64,000 nt of DNA, taken from positions 1,798,001 to 1,862,000 of the forward strand of contig NZ_CP042239.1 of assembly GCF_007833215.1 (NCBI RefSeq). The letters run 5' to 3'. The notes beneath the pieces were generated by a model. It searched no databases and was not told the origin of the DNA. It was given only the letters and a program-made list of their open reading frames with translations. This document shows, one piece after another, positions 37,934-46,167 of the stretch. Source of the stretch: Sphingomonas suaedae (GTDB lineage Bacteria > Pseudomonadota > Alphaproteobacteria > Sphingomonadales > Sphingomonadaceae). Position 1 is the stretch's first letter; each line of letters opens with the position of its first letter. The position numbers were made by a program, and so were the translations under genes.

Positions 37934-38638
37934 ACGAAGAATTTTTGAAGGATCGTGTCGATACGCTGTTCGGCACCACCTTTAACGAACGGGATGGGCG
38001 GGTCGTACCCACCACTGCGGATGTCGCGTTGAAAGACGGCGCTGTCAAAATCGACGCGACGTTTCTGTATGCGGATTTAGCGGGCTCGGCCCACTTGTCA
38101 TCCGTGTGCCCATGGTCGACGACTGCGAAGATCATTCGAGCGTTCTTGGACTGCTCGACTAGGCTGATCGTAAAGCACGGGGGTGCTATTAGGAGCTTTG
38201 ACGGCGATCGTGTGATGGGGGTTTTCATCGGCGACGCAAAGAACAGCAGTGCCGCGATCTGTGGGCGCGAGATTCACTGGACAGTGCGTAAGATCATTAG
38301 TCCGAAGGCTCGCGATAAGTTTAATTCGATAAAGAACAACTACATTTGAGATTCGTAATTGTTCTGGAATTGACACGGGCGAAGTGAGGGCGGTCCGCTC
38401 GGGAATTAGAGACAACAACGATCTCATTTGGGTGGGAAAAGCGGCCAGCTTCTCGGCCAAGCTTTCGGACGTTCGAGACGCAGGCTTCCATACGTATATT
38501 TCAAGCCGTGTTTACAACAAGCTGAATGAGAAGGCGAAACAGGATGGTGATGGCAAAAATGCTTGGTCATCTACGCAGTTTAGCTTCGCGGGGAACACGG
38601 AGACTGTGTACAAAACCAATCACTGGAGGAAGCCATAG
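37930..38638 (+). pseudogene. pycC: Pycsar-type nucleotide cyclase PycC, frameshifted
   Basis: Two adjoining frames together encode a full class III cyclase of PycC type, which makes cCMP or cUMP after phage infection. The first frame (to TGA at 38347-38349) has FNERDGRVVPTTADVALKDG, the metal-binding Asp in LYADLAGSAHL and the second Asp in SFDGDRVMGVFIGDAKN. The second frame, +1 relative to it, continues EIRNCSGIDTGEVRAVRSGI, DLIWVGKAASFSAKL and ends VYKTNHWRKP at 38638. One base near the TGA must be skipped to join them. At the usual transition-state Asn (AAN in relatives, from memory) this protein has Ser. It may be inactive, a sequencing error, or read by +1 frameshifting. The effector lies 65 bases downstream. 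Confidence 0.8.
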
Positions 38639-38703
38639 CATCGTCGCAAGGCCGGCACGGATGACTACGAGGCTTCTTTGACGATATATTGGGGGGAGTT
38701 CAG

Positions 38704-39627
38704 TTGAGTGGATTGATCGACCGTTTTCAAGGTGACGCTGGACGCGGCAACCTGATCGACGCCATGCTGCAGCAGCAGATCGTGAGCGGCAATCGAGCTC
38801 TCGCTGAAGAACTCGCGGATCGCGCTGAGCTCATCGAAGTCGCTGAAGGCGAGGCAATCATCAAGCAGGGCGCCGACGACAACGACCTTTATTTGGTCAT
38901 AGGAGGCATCTTCAGGATCGTCGTCAACGGTCGCGATGTCGCGACGCGTGGGCGAGGTGACCACGTTGGTGAGATGGTAGTCGTCGAGCCCTCGCAACGG
39001 CGTTCTGCGGATGTTGTGGCGTCCGAACCGGCGTTGGTGGCGAAGCTTAACTACGCCGACACAACCGATCTCGCCTCAAAGCATTCCGACATCTACCGCG
39101 TGATAGCCAGAACGCTCGCCCGACGGCTGCTCGAACGCAACAAGCTTGTAGGTCAGCACCGCGAGAAGATCAGGGTCTTCATCATCTCTTCGGTTGAGGC
39201 GCGAGACGTGGCGCGCAAAATACAGGACGCCTTGGCTCATGACGGCTTCGTCGTGCGTCTGTGGACGGACGACGTCTTCAAGGTCGCCAGCTATGCTATC
39301 GAGTCGCTGGAGACGGAACTCGATGATTCCGACTTCGCTGTAGCAGTCGCGCACAGCGACGACATGACACTCTTTCGTGGCCATGATTGGCCCGCGCCCC
39401 GGGACAACGTGGTCTTCGAGCTCGGCATGTTCATGGGGCGCCTCGGACGTAAGCGTGCCATCCTCATGGAACCTCGGGAAGAAAAGGTGAAACTTCCCAG
39501 CGACCTCGCAGGTGTCACCACGATTCCTTATGCCTATGAACCCGGAAAGGACGCAGCGGCGCTCATGGCCCCCGCGTGCAACGCCTTGCGTGACCACATC
39601 AAGGAACTGGGCCCTTTCAACGGATGA
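38704..39627 (+). CDS. pycTIR: Pycsar effector PycTIR: cyclic-nucleotide-binding domain plus TIR domain
   Basis: The 307-residue protein has a cyclic-nucleotide-binding domain (residues 30-145; phosphate-binding cassette GDHVGEMVVVEPSQRRSAD). It ends in a CAP12/Pycsar-type TIR domain (155-300; KIRVFIISSVEARDVARKI, SDDMTLFRGHDW, and DNVVFELGMFMG with the probable catalytic Glu239). On binding the pyrimidine cyclic nucleotide such effectors destroy NAD+ and stop phage growth. The TTG start at 38704 follows GGGGGGAG by five bases and gives the family N-terminus MSGLIDRFQG. It shares the strand with the cyclase. Confidence 0.92.
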   Translation: MSGLIDRFQGDAGRGNLIDAMLQQQIVSGNRALAEELADRAELIEVAEGEAIIKQGADDNDLYLVIGGIFRIVVNGRDVATRGRGDHVGEMVVVEPSQRRSADVVASEPALVAKLNYADTTDLASKHSDIYRVIARTLARRLLERNKLVGQHREKIRVFIISSVEARDVARKIQDALAHDGFVVRLWTDDVFKVASYAIESLETELDDSDFAVAVAHSDDMTLFRGHDWPAPRDNVVFELGMFMGRLGRKRAILMEPREEKVKLPSDLAGVTTIPYAYEPGKDAAALMAPACNALRDHIKELGPFNG

Positions 39628-39774
39628 TGCCCTTGCTGTGGCGATCATCCCCAGCGCTGTCCGGAATTTTCGATGCCCGCGTTTTCCTAGAACGCAATGT
39701 TCTGCTAACGTTCTATTTATTGTCGATTCGATACGCGGCCCGATACCGTGGTGACGCGAGTGGAGAAGATAGAA

Positions 39775-41367
39775 ATGGCTTGGAACGAGGACCGTGCGCG
39801 GCAACGCATCGCAAAGTTCATGGAAAGCGTCCCCGAAGGCGACATCAAGGTCGAGGACTTCCGGACCTTTCTGAACGAGGCGAGAGTGCATAAAGGCTTC
39901 GCTGTCGACACCGCCATGCGAGCCGCGTTGCTGGACATCCCGCGGAACCGAGCCGTCACGACGAACGGGGTCCATGTCTACGCCAACCTCACCGACTTCA
40001 ACGACGTCCTCACCGACGCGGGTAGAGAGACGCCGGCGAGCCACCAACGCGCGCTCGAATTCCTCCATGCCCACTACAGAGCCTGCGACGAGCTGATCGA
40101 CGAGTTTGACATGCAACGGGTGGACTTCCACGGATCGCGGCTGCACGCGGTCGTACTCTCCCCGGACGGAGCTGACGCGGAAGGTGAGCGTGTCCGCGTC
40201 GCTGTGTCCTTCGCGGCTGCATTCCGCGAGATGGTGGAGCGGCTGGGTGACGACCATCCCAACTTCAAGACAGGTGTCTGCGTCGGCATCGACAGCGGCC
40301 CGGCAGTCGCGATCGATTCCGGACGAAGCGACGAGCGCGAACCATTGTTTATCGGAAGTCCGGCAAACCATGCCGCGAAGCTGGCAGACGGCGATGCTGA
40401 AGGCGTGAACCTCAGCAACAGGGCTGCCGCGGCGCTGGGACAGAACGCCGATTTGTTCAATGGCAGGGTGTTGCTGACTGAGGATGCCGAACGTGGCTAT
40501 CTCGGTCAGGAGGTCATAACCGCGAACGTTCAGCGCAGCGTCAACGAACGCTTGGAGAAAGCTTATGCGGCAGTCACGGCGAACTTCGAGATGCGGAAGA
40601 GCAAGGACGGTGGTGAAGCCGTCTTCCACTTCCACCACAAGGAGCCCCCGCTGAAGGACGTCGACTACGCCGACCATCCGCCGAGCAACGCCATCCGAAT
40701 GGACCTGGCGTCGATCTTCGCGGACGTGGACAACTTCACCGCCTACATCGACGGAGCAATAGCATCGGGACGGATCGCCGAGGCGGTCGCCAATCTCCAC
40801 GTCATCCGCGCCGAGATGGGTGCGGTGCTGCGCGACGACTTCGGGGGGCGCAAGGTGCGCTACATCGGCGACTGCATCCATGGGCTCTTGGCTGAAGGCG
40901 ACAAGGCACAGACCGACGCGATGGCAACTATGAAGTCGTCGGTGTCGGCTGCCGCCGGTCTGCGATCTTCCTTCGAGCTATGCCGCGAGATGCTTCCGGG
41001 CACCGAAAACCTGGGGCTGGCGATCGGTATTGAGTTCGGAAGCACACCCATATGCCGTCTGGGGTTGAGAGGAGAGGCCAGTGTCCGTGCGGCCGCCAGC
41101 AAGGCCACCTGCGTTTCCGAAGCCGAGCAGAGGCGTTGTGAGGGTCACCAGACCGCTCTTGGCGAAAGAGCGCTTCGGGAATCGCCCGCGACGGTCCGCG
41201 AGGCCTTTTCAACCGACCGGATCCTCGACAATCTCGACGTGGAGACGGCCGAGGTCCTTTTCGGTACTATGCCGTCCCCATATCTGAACACGGGCGCGGA
41301 ATCCGATCCGATGCGAGCACACGAACCGGAGGCCGCCACGCCCATGCGAGCGCACGATCGGAGGTGA
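39775..41367 (+). CDS. Fused double cyclase-homology protein in the Pycsar locus
   Basis: The 530-residue product contains two class III cyclase-like domains. Domain 1 (about 60-225) has lost both metal aspartates (VYANLTDFN with Asn71; FHGSRLHAV with Ser121) but keeps the transition-state pair in LFIGSPANHAAKLAD (Asn198, Lys202). Domain 2 (about 305-500) keeps both aspartates (IFADVDNFTAY, Asp317; YIGDCIHGLL, Asp366) but lacks the Asn (GEASVRAAASKA). This split matches the one-site pseudo-heterodimer of mammalian adenylyl cyclases. The start at 39775 follows GGAGA; in-frame GTGs lie upstream. The TGA overlaps the next gene's GTG. Which nucleotide it makes, if any, is unknown. Confidence 0.75.
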   Translation: MAWNEDRARQRIAKFMESVPEGDIKVEDFRTFLNEARVHKGFAVDTAMRAALLDIPRNRAVTTNGVHVYANLTDFNDVLTDAGRETPASHQRALEFLHAHYRACDELIDEFDMQRVDFHGSRLHAVVLSPDGADAEGERVRVAVSFAAAFREMVERLGDDHPNFKTGVCVGIDSGPAVAIDSGRSDEREPLFIGSPANHAAKLADGDAEGVNLSNRAAAALGQNADLFNGRVLLTEDAERGYLGQEVITANVQRSVNERLEKAYAAVTANFEMRKSKDGGEAVFHFHHKEPPLKDVDYADHPPSNAIRMDLASIFADVDNFTAYIDGAIASGRIAEAVANLHVIRAEMGAVLRDDFGGRKVRYIGDCIHGLLAEGDKAQTDAMATMKSSVSAAAGLRSSFELCREMLPGTENLGLAIGIEFGSTPICRLGLRGEASVRAAASKATCVSEAEQRRCEGHQTALGERALRESPATVREAFSTDRILDNLDVETAEVLFGTMPSPYLNTGAESDPMRAHEPEAATPMRAHDRR

Positions 41368-42143
41368 GGTCGGCACTCGGTTGGCTGGGCGACGCGGCCC
41401 CTGCCTGGTTCTCCATCGAAGACCTCAGTCGACAGGCGCTTGTGGGGCGCGCACGTCCGCCCAAGGCACCCTGGCGGGACGGCCTCCATCTACGTATCTT
41501 CGGCGACACGAAGCCGAAGGTGTGCGAGATGGTTCCGGGCACGGATCTGCCAGCACGGTGCCCCGAAAGACACGTCCAGTTCGACAAGACGTTCTGCCTC
41601 GGCCTGCGCTATCTGACGGTTCGATCTGTTTCCGATGCCGAGAACTGGTGGACGCAGCTCCATCAGTTCATCCGCTGCCAGATGGTCGCGGAGAGGACGC
41701 GCGTTTGGCCTCCCAACCACGCCCTCGACCACGGGGATGCCGGCGAACATCACGAACGCGCACTCAAGCTGGCGAACGAGGCGGGGCTCGAAAACGAATA
41801 CGCAGCGGCCAGGCTGGGCGAGCCCAGCTGGATCACCGAGCCCAAGCTGCACCTCTATGACCGGAAAGGTGATCCCATCAACGGAAGGGCACCATGCCCC
41901 CGTGGATGTCTGCGGCGTGCAAGAGGGCGCATGGTCCGCACGCTACGCACGGATTGCGACAAGCGTGCTCTCGTCGTGCAATTGGCTCTTGCCGAGAGCA
42001 AGCGACGTGTGGCGTTGGAAGAATACTGGCAGCACGTGATCGCGGAGGGTGTGCAATGCTGTAGGACTATGCGCGATTGCCGACTGGCCGTACACGAGGA
42101 CGAAGCAGCCCGGAAAGCCGAAGAAGGCGATGACGTATCTTGA
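41364..42143 (+). CDS. E2-like cysteine-rich protein coupled to the double cyclase
   Basis: The 259-residue protein resembles the bacterial family described as E2-domain-associated cysteine-rich proteins. The segment CPERHVQFDKTFCLGLRYL aligns by eye with the HPN...C core of ubiquitin-conjugating enzymes, which makes Cys78 the candidate active Cys and His70 the HPN histidine. The C-terminal third holds CPRGC and CCRTMRDC, a possible zinc site. WWTQLHQFIRCQMVAERTRVW and NHALDHGDAGEHHE are other landmarks. GTGA coupling to the double-cyclase gene indicates joint function. No E1 or JAB gene is in the island. Confidence 0.65.
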   Translation: MRSALGWLGDAAPAWFSIEDLSRQALVGRARPPKAPWRDGLHLRIFGDTKPKVCEMVPGTDLPARCPERHVQFDKTFCLGLRYLTVRSVSDAENWWTQLHQFIRCQMVAERTRVWPPNHALDHGDAGEHHERALKLANEAGLENEYAAARLGEPSWITEPKLHLYDRKGDPINGRAPCPRGCLRRARGRMVRTLRTDCDKRALVVQLALAESKRRVALEEYWQHVIAEGVQCCRTMRDCRLAVHEDEAARKAEEGDDVS

Positions 42144-42241
42144 GGGGTTCGCAAGACCGTCGGCGGCATGACCAAAATACTCCCGTGTTTCTTGACCAGT
42201 CTGAACGAATGGCGGCTTTCGAGGTAAAATCGCAACCGCTC

Positions 42242-42261
42242 GAATGTCCAATATTAGGGCG
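42242..42261 (+). repeat. Short dispersed repeat, copy B
   Basis: GAATGTCCAATATTAGGGCG, 17 of 20 positions identical to the inverted copy at 35738-35758. It lies between the E2-like gene and the end of traA. Confidence 0.45.
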
Positions 42262-42281
42262 CAAAGCTGACCCGAATGCCT

Positions 42282-45185
42282 TCATCGACCGATACCGCGG
42301 TCCCGGCCTCGCCCAAAGTCGATCCCGTGGTGGAATGCCAGCTCGGCACCCAGCCGGCGGCCGGTCTCAATCGAGATCCCCAACTGAGCCTTTCGACTCG
42401 CAAGGACGGATTCCATTTGCGGGTCGCGCTCAAGGCTTTGGGCCATCCCGGCCATTGCGTTCTGCGCTGATTTGCGGCCCGCGAGATCACCCGCCACGTA
42501 TGCGCGCTGGGCTTGGACGGTGAGCGTCTTCCATCGCTCGACGAACTGGTCAGCGCGTCGGGCCGGGCTCGTGCGAAGCTCAGCTTCAAGCTGCATCGCC
42601 TGGTTGGTTCGCCTGAAGTCGCCGCCCGCCGCTTCGCGGGCAAGCCCCCGGTCCTTCCTGTATGCGTTTTCGAGGTCGACCGACGCGTGCTCGGTGATCC
42701 CATTTAGATCCTTGCGCGCCGCGCGAAGTTCATTCGCCTGCTCTGGGCTGGTCGCCTCGCCCTTGTCAAAGCTCTCGAAGATGCTGACCACCGCACGGGC
42801 GTGCCGTTGGACGACATTCCTGCGCGCCTGCCGCGCTTCGTCTTCAGTAAGCTTGGCCGGCTCGACAGGTCGTTGGACCGGAAGCCGCAGCCCGTCGAAC
42901 ATGCCCCTAACCTTCTCGGGCACCTTGCGCGCCAGTTCGGCGATGCGTCGGCGGAAGGCGATACCGCGCCGTTCGGCATATTGCCGCTCGGGCTCACGCG
43001 CGTAGTCGCTCGCCATATCCTTGGCGCGCTCGCGCGACAGCGTGCGGACAAACCTGCCCTGATCGGCAAAGTCGTCCTGCCCATAGTGCAGATCTACGCG
43101 GTCGCGATGGCGCGACAGCGCAACATAGGCCGAGTGGCTGTCCATGCCCGGTGTCGCGAGCACATGGGTGCAATCGACCGTCATGCCCTGCGCTTTGTGG
43201 ACCGTGGCGGCGTAGCCGTGGTCGATGCTCGCATAATCCTTGATATCGAACGCGATCGACCGGCCATCGTCGAGTTGCACCGCCATGCGGACCTGGCTCG
43301 TGCTTTCCACGGTGCCCAGCGTTCCGTTTTTCACACCCAGGTCGCGCTCGTTCCGCAAGAACATGATGCGGTCGCCGGAAGCAAACTGGCGCTCCCCTCG
43401 CTCGGTGGCAATCGTCACATCTTCCCCAAGCGCGCCCGCGATGCGCAGTCGATCGCGGGCAGCGGTGTTGAGCGCCTGCACCTCGTCGCGCGTGTGGGTG
43501 AGGATGATGCGCGACGCGCCGGAGTCGGCGGCCCGGTCGCGATCCCAGCGTTCGATCAGCGTGCGGCGCGCGTCGTCCCGCGTCGCAGCGGCGTGCACCG
43601 CGTAATGCTCCTGATAGGCCTGGATTGCCTCGCCCGTGCGGCCGGTGGCAAGCTGCCGCGTCGCGTCGCGCTGCCAGTCTTCGCGCTGGCGGCGGACTTC
43701 GGTGATCTCGACGCTGCCATGTCGCTTGGCAAGCGAGCGAAACGCAGCGCCCGCCTCGATCGCCTGGAGCTGTTCGGGGTCACCGACCAGCACGATCTTA
43801 GCGCCGCGCTTCTCGGCTTCCGATATCACCCGCTCCATCTGCCGGGAACCGATCATCCCGGCCTCGTCGATCACCAGAATACGATTGTCCGTGAGCAGGT
43901 CTCTGCCCTGCCCCCATTGATGCTCGATCGAAGCGATCGTGCGCGACGCGATTCCCGACCCGCTTTCCAGATTCTCGGCAGCGATGCCCGACAAGGCGAG
44001 TCCCTGTACCTCGTAGCCAGCGTGACTCCACGCGTCGCGCGCGACACTCAACATGGCTGATTTTCCGGTGCCGGCGTAGCCTGTGACGATGGCAAGATCG
44101 TGCGGCGTAGAAATGTGATCGAGAGCGGCCTTTTGCTCTCCCCCGAGAACCAAGCCGTTCCTCCCGGCGGCGATGATGGCCTCGTTCAGCGTCGCCGTCG
44201 GGAGACTATGGCTTTCGCGATCGGCAAGGCGTTCGGCGCGGCTCATTAGGCGTTGCTCGACTTCGATCATCGCGCGGGAGGTGAACCGATCCTCGCCGCG
44301 CCCGTCCTTGCCCAACGCCACGAGATCGGCGGAGGCACGCACCGCGCTCATCGCCTGGTCGAACTGCTCCTTGCCATCGCTGTGCCGGTGAATGAACCGC
44401 GCAAGGTCGCGTGTCGTGAATGTTGCTTGGCTGTGGGTGATCGCGTCGAGCGCGATGCCGGGGTTGGCAATGATCTTGTCGCCATTGGCACGGGCGATTT
44501 CCAAGTGCTCTGCGGCGCGCTCGGACTCGAGACCCTGCGCCGCCATGCGCGACGCTGCCGGGCCGATCTTGTGCTGTGGCTCAAGGTCTATCCCCTGCGC
44601 TTCCAATGACCGGTGATCGATCCGCGCATCGATATCGAGCTCGGCAAGCCGGGCGTTGACGTGCTCGCTCCAGCGTTCGCGCCATTTCTCGAGCAGGTCG
44701 GTGCGGTTCCAGTCGCGGTTCTTCTTGCCGAACCCCTGCTCGCCAACCTCGCGCATGGTGAGCATGACATGCGCGTGCGGCTTCGCCAGTCCGTCGGCTC
44801 CGATATCCCAATGCACATTGAGATCGGCGATCATCCCGCGCTCGACGAACTCGTCGCGCACAAAGTCGCGGGCCAACTCGATGCCCAGCTCCTTCGTCAT
44901 TTCGCGAGGGATTGCGAACTCGATCTCGCGCGCCAGCTGCGCGTCCTTGCGCAGCTCGGCAGCTTCGACCGCGTTCCACAGCGTCCCCCGGTCGGCAAAC
45001 TCCTCGGATGCACCGTCAGGCAGCAGCACCTCGGAGTGGACGACGCCCGCCTTGTTCGAGAAGTCGTGGTGCCGGTCGAGCCGCTGATCGTGCAGCCGCG
45101 AGGCTGAGCGATACGCCGCCGAGGCCAGCGCGCTGGATCCGGCAGCACGCGAGATGATCTTTGCCGAGAAATGGTAGATCGCCAT
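42282..45185 (-). CDS. traA: Ti-type conjugative relaxase/helicase TraA
   Basis: The 967-residue protein nicks oriT and unwinds DNA in transfer. The MobA/MobL relaxase domain (residues 1-220) begins MAIYHFSAKIISRAAGSSAL, and the metal-binding histidines are in LAKPHAHVMLTMREVG. A RecD-like helicase follows with Walker A TGYAGTGKSAML near residue 370, ILVIDEAGMIGSRQ and the late HKAQGMTVDCTHV. The C-terminus is helical and basic. The ATG at 45185 matches the family start. It is divergent from the traC/traD-like genes across a probable oriT. No type IV secretion genes are present. Confidence 0.95.
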   Translation of the reverse strand: MAIYHFSAKIISRAAGSSALASAAYRSASRLHDQRLDRHHDFSNKAGVVHSEVLLPDGASEEFADRGTLWNAVEAAELRKDAQLAREIEFAIPREMTKELGIELARDFVRDEFVERGMIADLNVHWDIGADGLAKPHAHVMLTMREVGEQGFGKKNRDWNRTDLLEKWRERWSEHVNARLAELDIDARIDHRSLEAQGIDLEPQHKIGPAASRMAAQGLESERAAEHLEIARANGDKIIANPGIALDAITHSQATFTTRDLARFIHRHSDGKEQFDQAMSAVRASADLVALGKDGRGEDRFTSRAMIEVEQRLMSRAERLADRESHSLPTATLNEAIIAAGRNGLVLGGEQKAALDHISTPHDLAIVTGYAGTGKSAMLSVARDAWSHAGYEVQGLALSGIAAENLESGSGIASRTIASIEHQWGQGRDLLTDNRILVIDEAGMIGSRQMERVISEAEKRGAKIVLVGDPEQLQAIEAGAAFRSLAKRHGSVEITEVRRQREDWQRDATRQLATGRTGEAIQAYQEHYAVHAAATRDDARRTLIERWDRDRAADSGASRIILTHTRDEVQALNTAARDRLRIAGALGEDVTIATERGERQFASGDRIMFLRNERDLGVKNGTLGTVESTSQVRMAVQLDDGRSIAFDIKDYASIDHGYAATVHKAQGMTVDCTHVLATPGMDSHSAYVALSRHRDRVDLHYGQDDFADQGRFVRTLSRERAKDMASDYAREPERQYAERRGIAFRRRIAELARKVPEKVRGMFDGLRLPVQRPVEPAKLTEDEARQARRNVVQRHARAVVSIFESFDKGEATSPEQANELRAARKDLNGITEHASVDLENAYRKDRGLAREAAGGDFRRTNQAMQLEAELRTSPARRADQFVERWKTLTVQAQRAYVAGDLAGRKSAQNAMAGMAQSLERDPQMESVLASRKAQLGISIETGRRLGAELAFHHGIDFGRGRDRGIGR

Positions 45186-45214
45186 AGCGGCGATCCAATT
45201 ACACCAAGCTAGCC

Positions 45215-45243
45215 ACGTCGGCACGACGTATAAGCGCGCCCTC
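45215..45243. other. oriT: Probable origin of transfer (oriT)
   Basis: An inverted repeat ACGTCG-GCA-CGACGT (45215-45229) is followed directly by ATAAGCGCGCCCT (45230-45242). This is the arrangement of pTi- and RSF1010-class oriT sites, whose nic region reads TAAGTGCGCCCT or close to it (from memory). It lies in the intergenic space between the relaxase and traC/traD-like genes, the expected position. The exact nick was not determined. Confidence 0.7.
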
Positions 45244-45356
45244 GAAAGAATTCATCTTTCTCGGGAAATAGTTGTCCCAAGATATTTCACGACGTTTGCG
45301 CTGATCGACGCAGTACCTAACTGACAGCTTCCACAATGACAATTGAGGAAGGTGTC

Positions 45357-45677
45357 ATGCGCAAACCCCGCGACTATGATTCGGAACTGAAGGCGCTCGA
45401 TGAGAAAGCAAGGATGCTCAAAGAGCGCCGGCTGCACCAACTCGGCGAGCTGGTGGTGGCGACCGGCGCTGACAGCTTGCCGGTCGAGCAGCTAGCAGGT
45501 GTTCTGCTCGCCGCTGCCGAGACGAATGATGCGGCAGCAAAGGAGGGCTGGCGCAAGCGCGGCGCGACCTTCTTTCAAGGATCGCGCAAGGCTCGCGGAA
45601 GCGCTGGCAGCGACACGCGCGGCGCTTCGACGAACCACGGCGATGCGCAATCGACGCAGCGCCAGGGCCGCGCGTGA
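45357..45677 (+). CDS. Conjugal transfer TraC/TraD-like protein
   Basis: The 106-residue basic protein begins MRKPRDYDSELKALDEKARM and contains the family block LGELVVATGADSLPVEQLAG with EGWRKRGATFF. Such small proteins assist TraA at oriT in Ti-type systems. GAGGAAGG upstream decides for the ATG at 45357 rather than 45336. It overlaps the start of the next, paralogous gene. Confidence 0.82.
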   Translation: MRKPRDYDSELKALDEKARMLKERRLHQLGELVVATGADSLPVEQLAGVLLAAAETNDAAAKEGWRKRGATFFQGSRKARGSAGSDTRGASTNHGDAQSTQRQGRA

Positions 45678-45924
45678 TGACAAGCGCGCCTGGGTAGTGA
45701 AGCGCCGCGAGCGCACGCGCCAGCTGATCGAACTTGGCGGACTCGTCGCCAAGGCCGGGCTGATCGAGCTTACTGATGACGATCGCGCGGTGATCTTCGG
45801 CATACTGGTCGATGCGGCAGCCAGCTTACGCAGCGAGGATCGGGACAAAGCGCTGCTGCTTTGGTGGCGTCGGGGCACGCGCGCATTCCAGGCGCTTGCT
45901 CCCGAGCGCGAACCCCGCGCATAG
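45643..45924 (+). CDS. Conjugal transfer TraC/TraD-like protein, second copy
   Basis: The 93-residue product has the same block as its neighbour (RRERTRQLIELGGLVAKAGL, then RDKALLLWWRRGTRAFQ). The ATG at 45643 lies inside the end of the previous gene (35-base overlap). Longer starts in this frame are possible but would overlap more. It is part of the mobilisation unit transcribed away from oriT. Confidence 0.78.
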   Translation: MRNRRSARAARDDKRAWVVKRRERTRQLIELGGLVAKAGLIELTDDDRAVIFGILVDAAASLRSEDRDKALLLWWRRGTRAFQALAPEREPRA

Positions 45925-45931
45925 CCCGGCG

Positions 45932-46090
45932 ATGACCGAAGACCTCGAAGCGACGATCCTCGCCTTTCTCAAGCGCGCGCCGGAGTGGGTCCGCCGCGAT
46001 CTGACAGCGAAGGACCAAAGCGCCCGCACACAGGCTGAAGAAGCGTTCGCTGCGATGCTCGCCGATGCGCTGCGGCGTGCGGAGACCTGA
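45932..46090 (+). CDS. Small DUF6771-like protein
   Basis: The 52-residue product starts MTEDLEATILAFLKRAPEWV and ends FAAMLADALRRAET. It follows the TraD-like gene by seven bases. Short proteins of this pattern accompany TraA/TraD in sphingomonad mobile elements; the DUF name is from memory and the function is unknown. Confidence 0.65.
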   Translation: MTEDLEATILAFLKRAPEWVRRDLTAKDQSARTQAEEAFAAMLADALRRAET

Positions 46091-46167
46091 AGAGTTCGCA
46101 GCGCCGGTTTGACATCGCATCGGCGAAGTCGCACGCACACTTGAATACATCCAAAATGGAGCAAAGC

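Noticed and set aside
39076..40881. 601-codon minus-strand frame opposite PycTIR and the double cyclase
   Set aside because: The plus strand carries recognisable TIR and cyclase motifs in sequence; the minus frame has none and crosses two genes.
42801..44060. 419-codon plus-strand frame inside traA
   Set aside because: Opposite the helicase domain of TraA; no ribosome binding site and no recognisable motif.
45336..45356. Upstream ATG of the first TraC/TraD-like gene
   Set aside because: GAGGAAGG lies between the two ATGs at the right distance for the second (45357), so the first is not the likely start.
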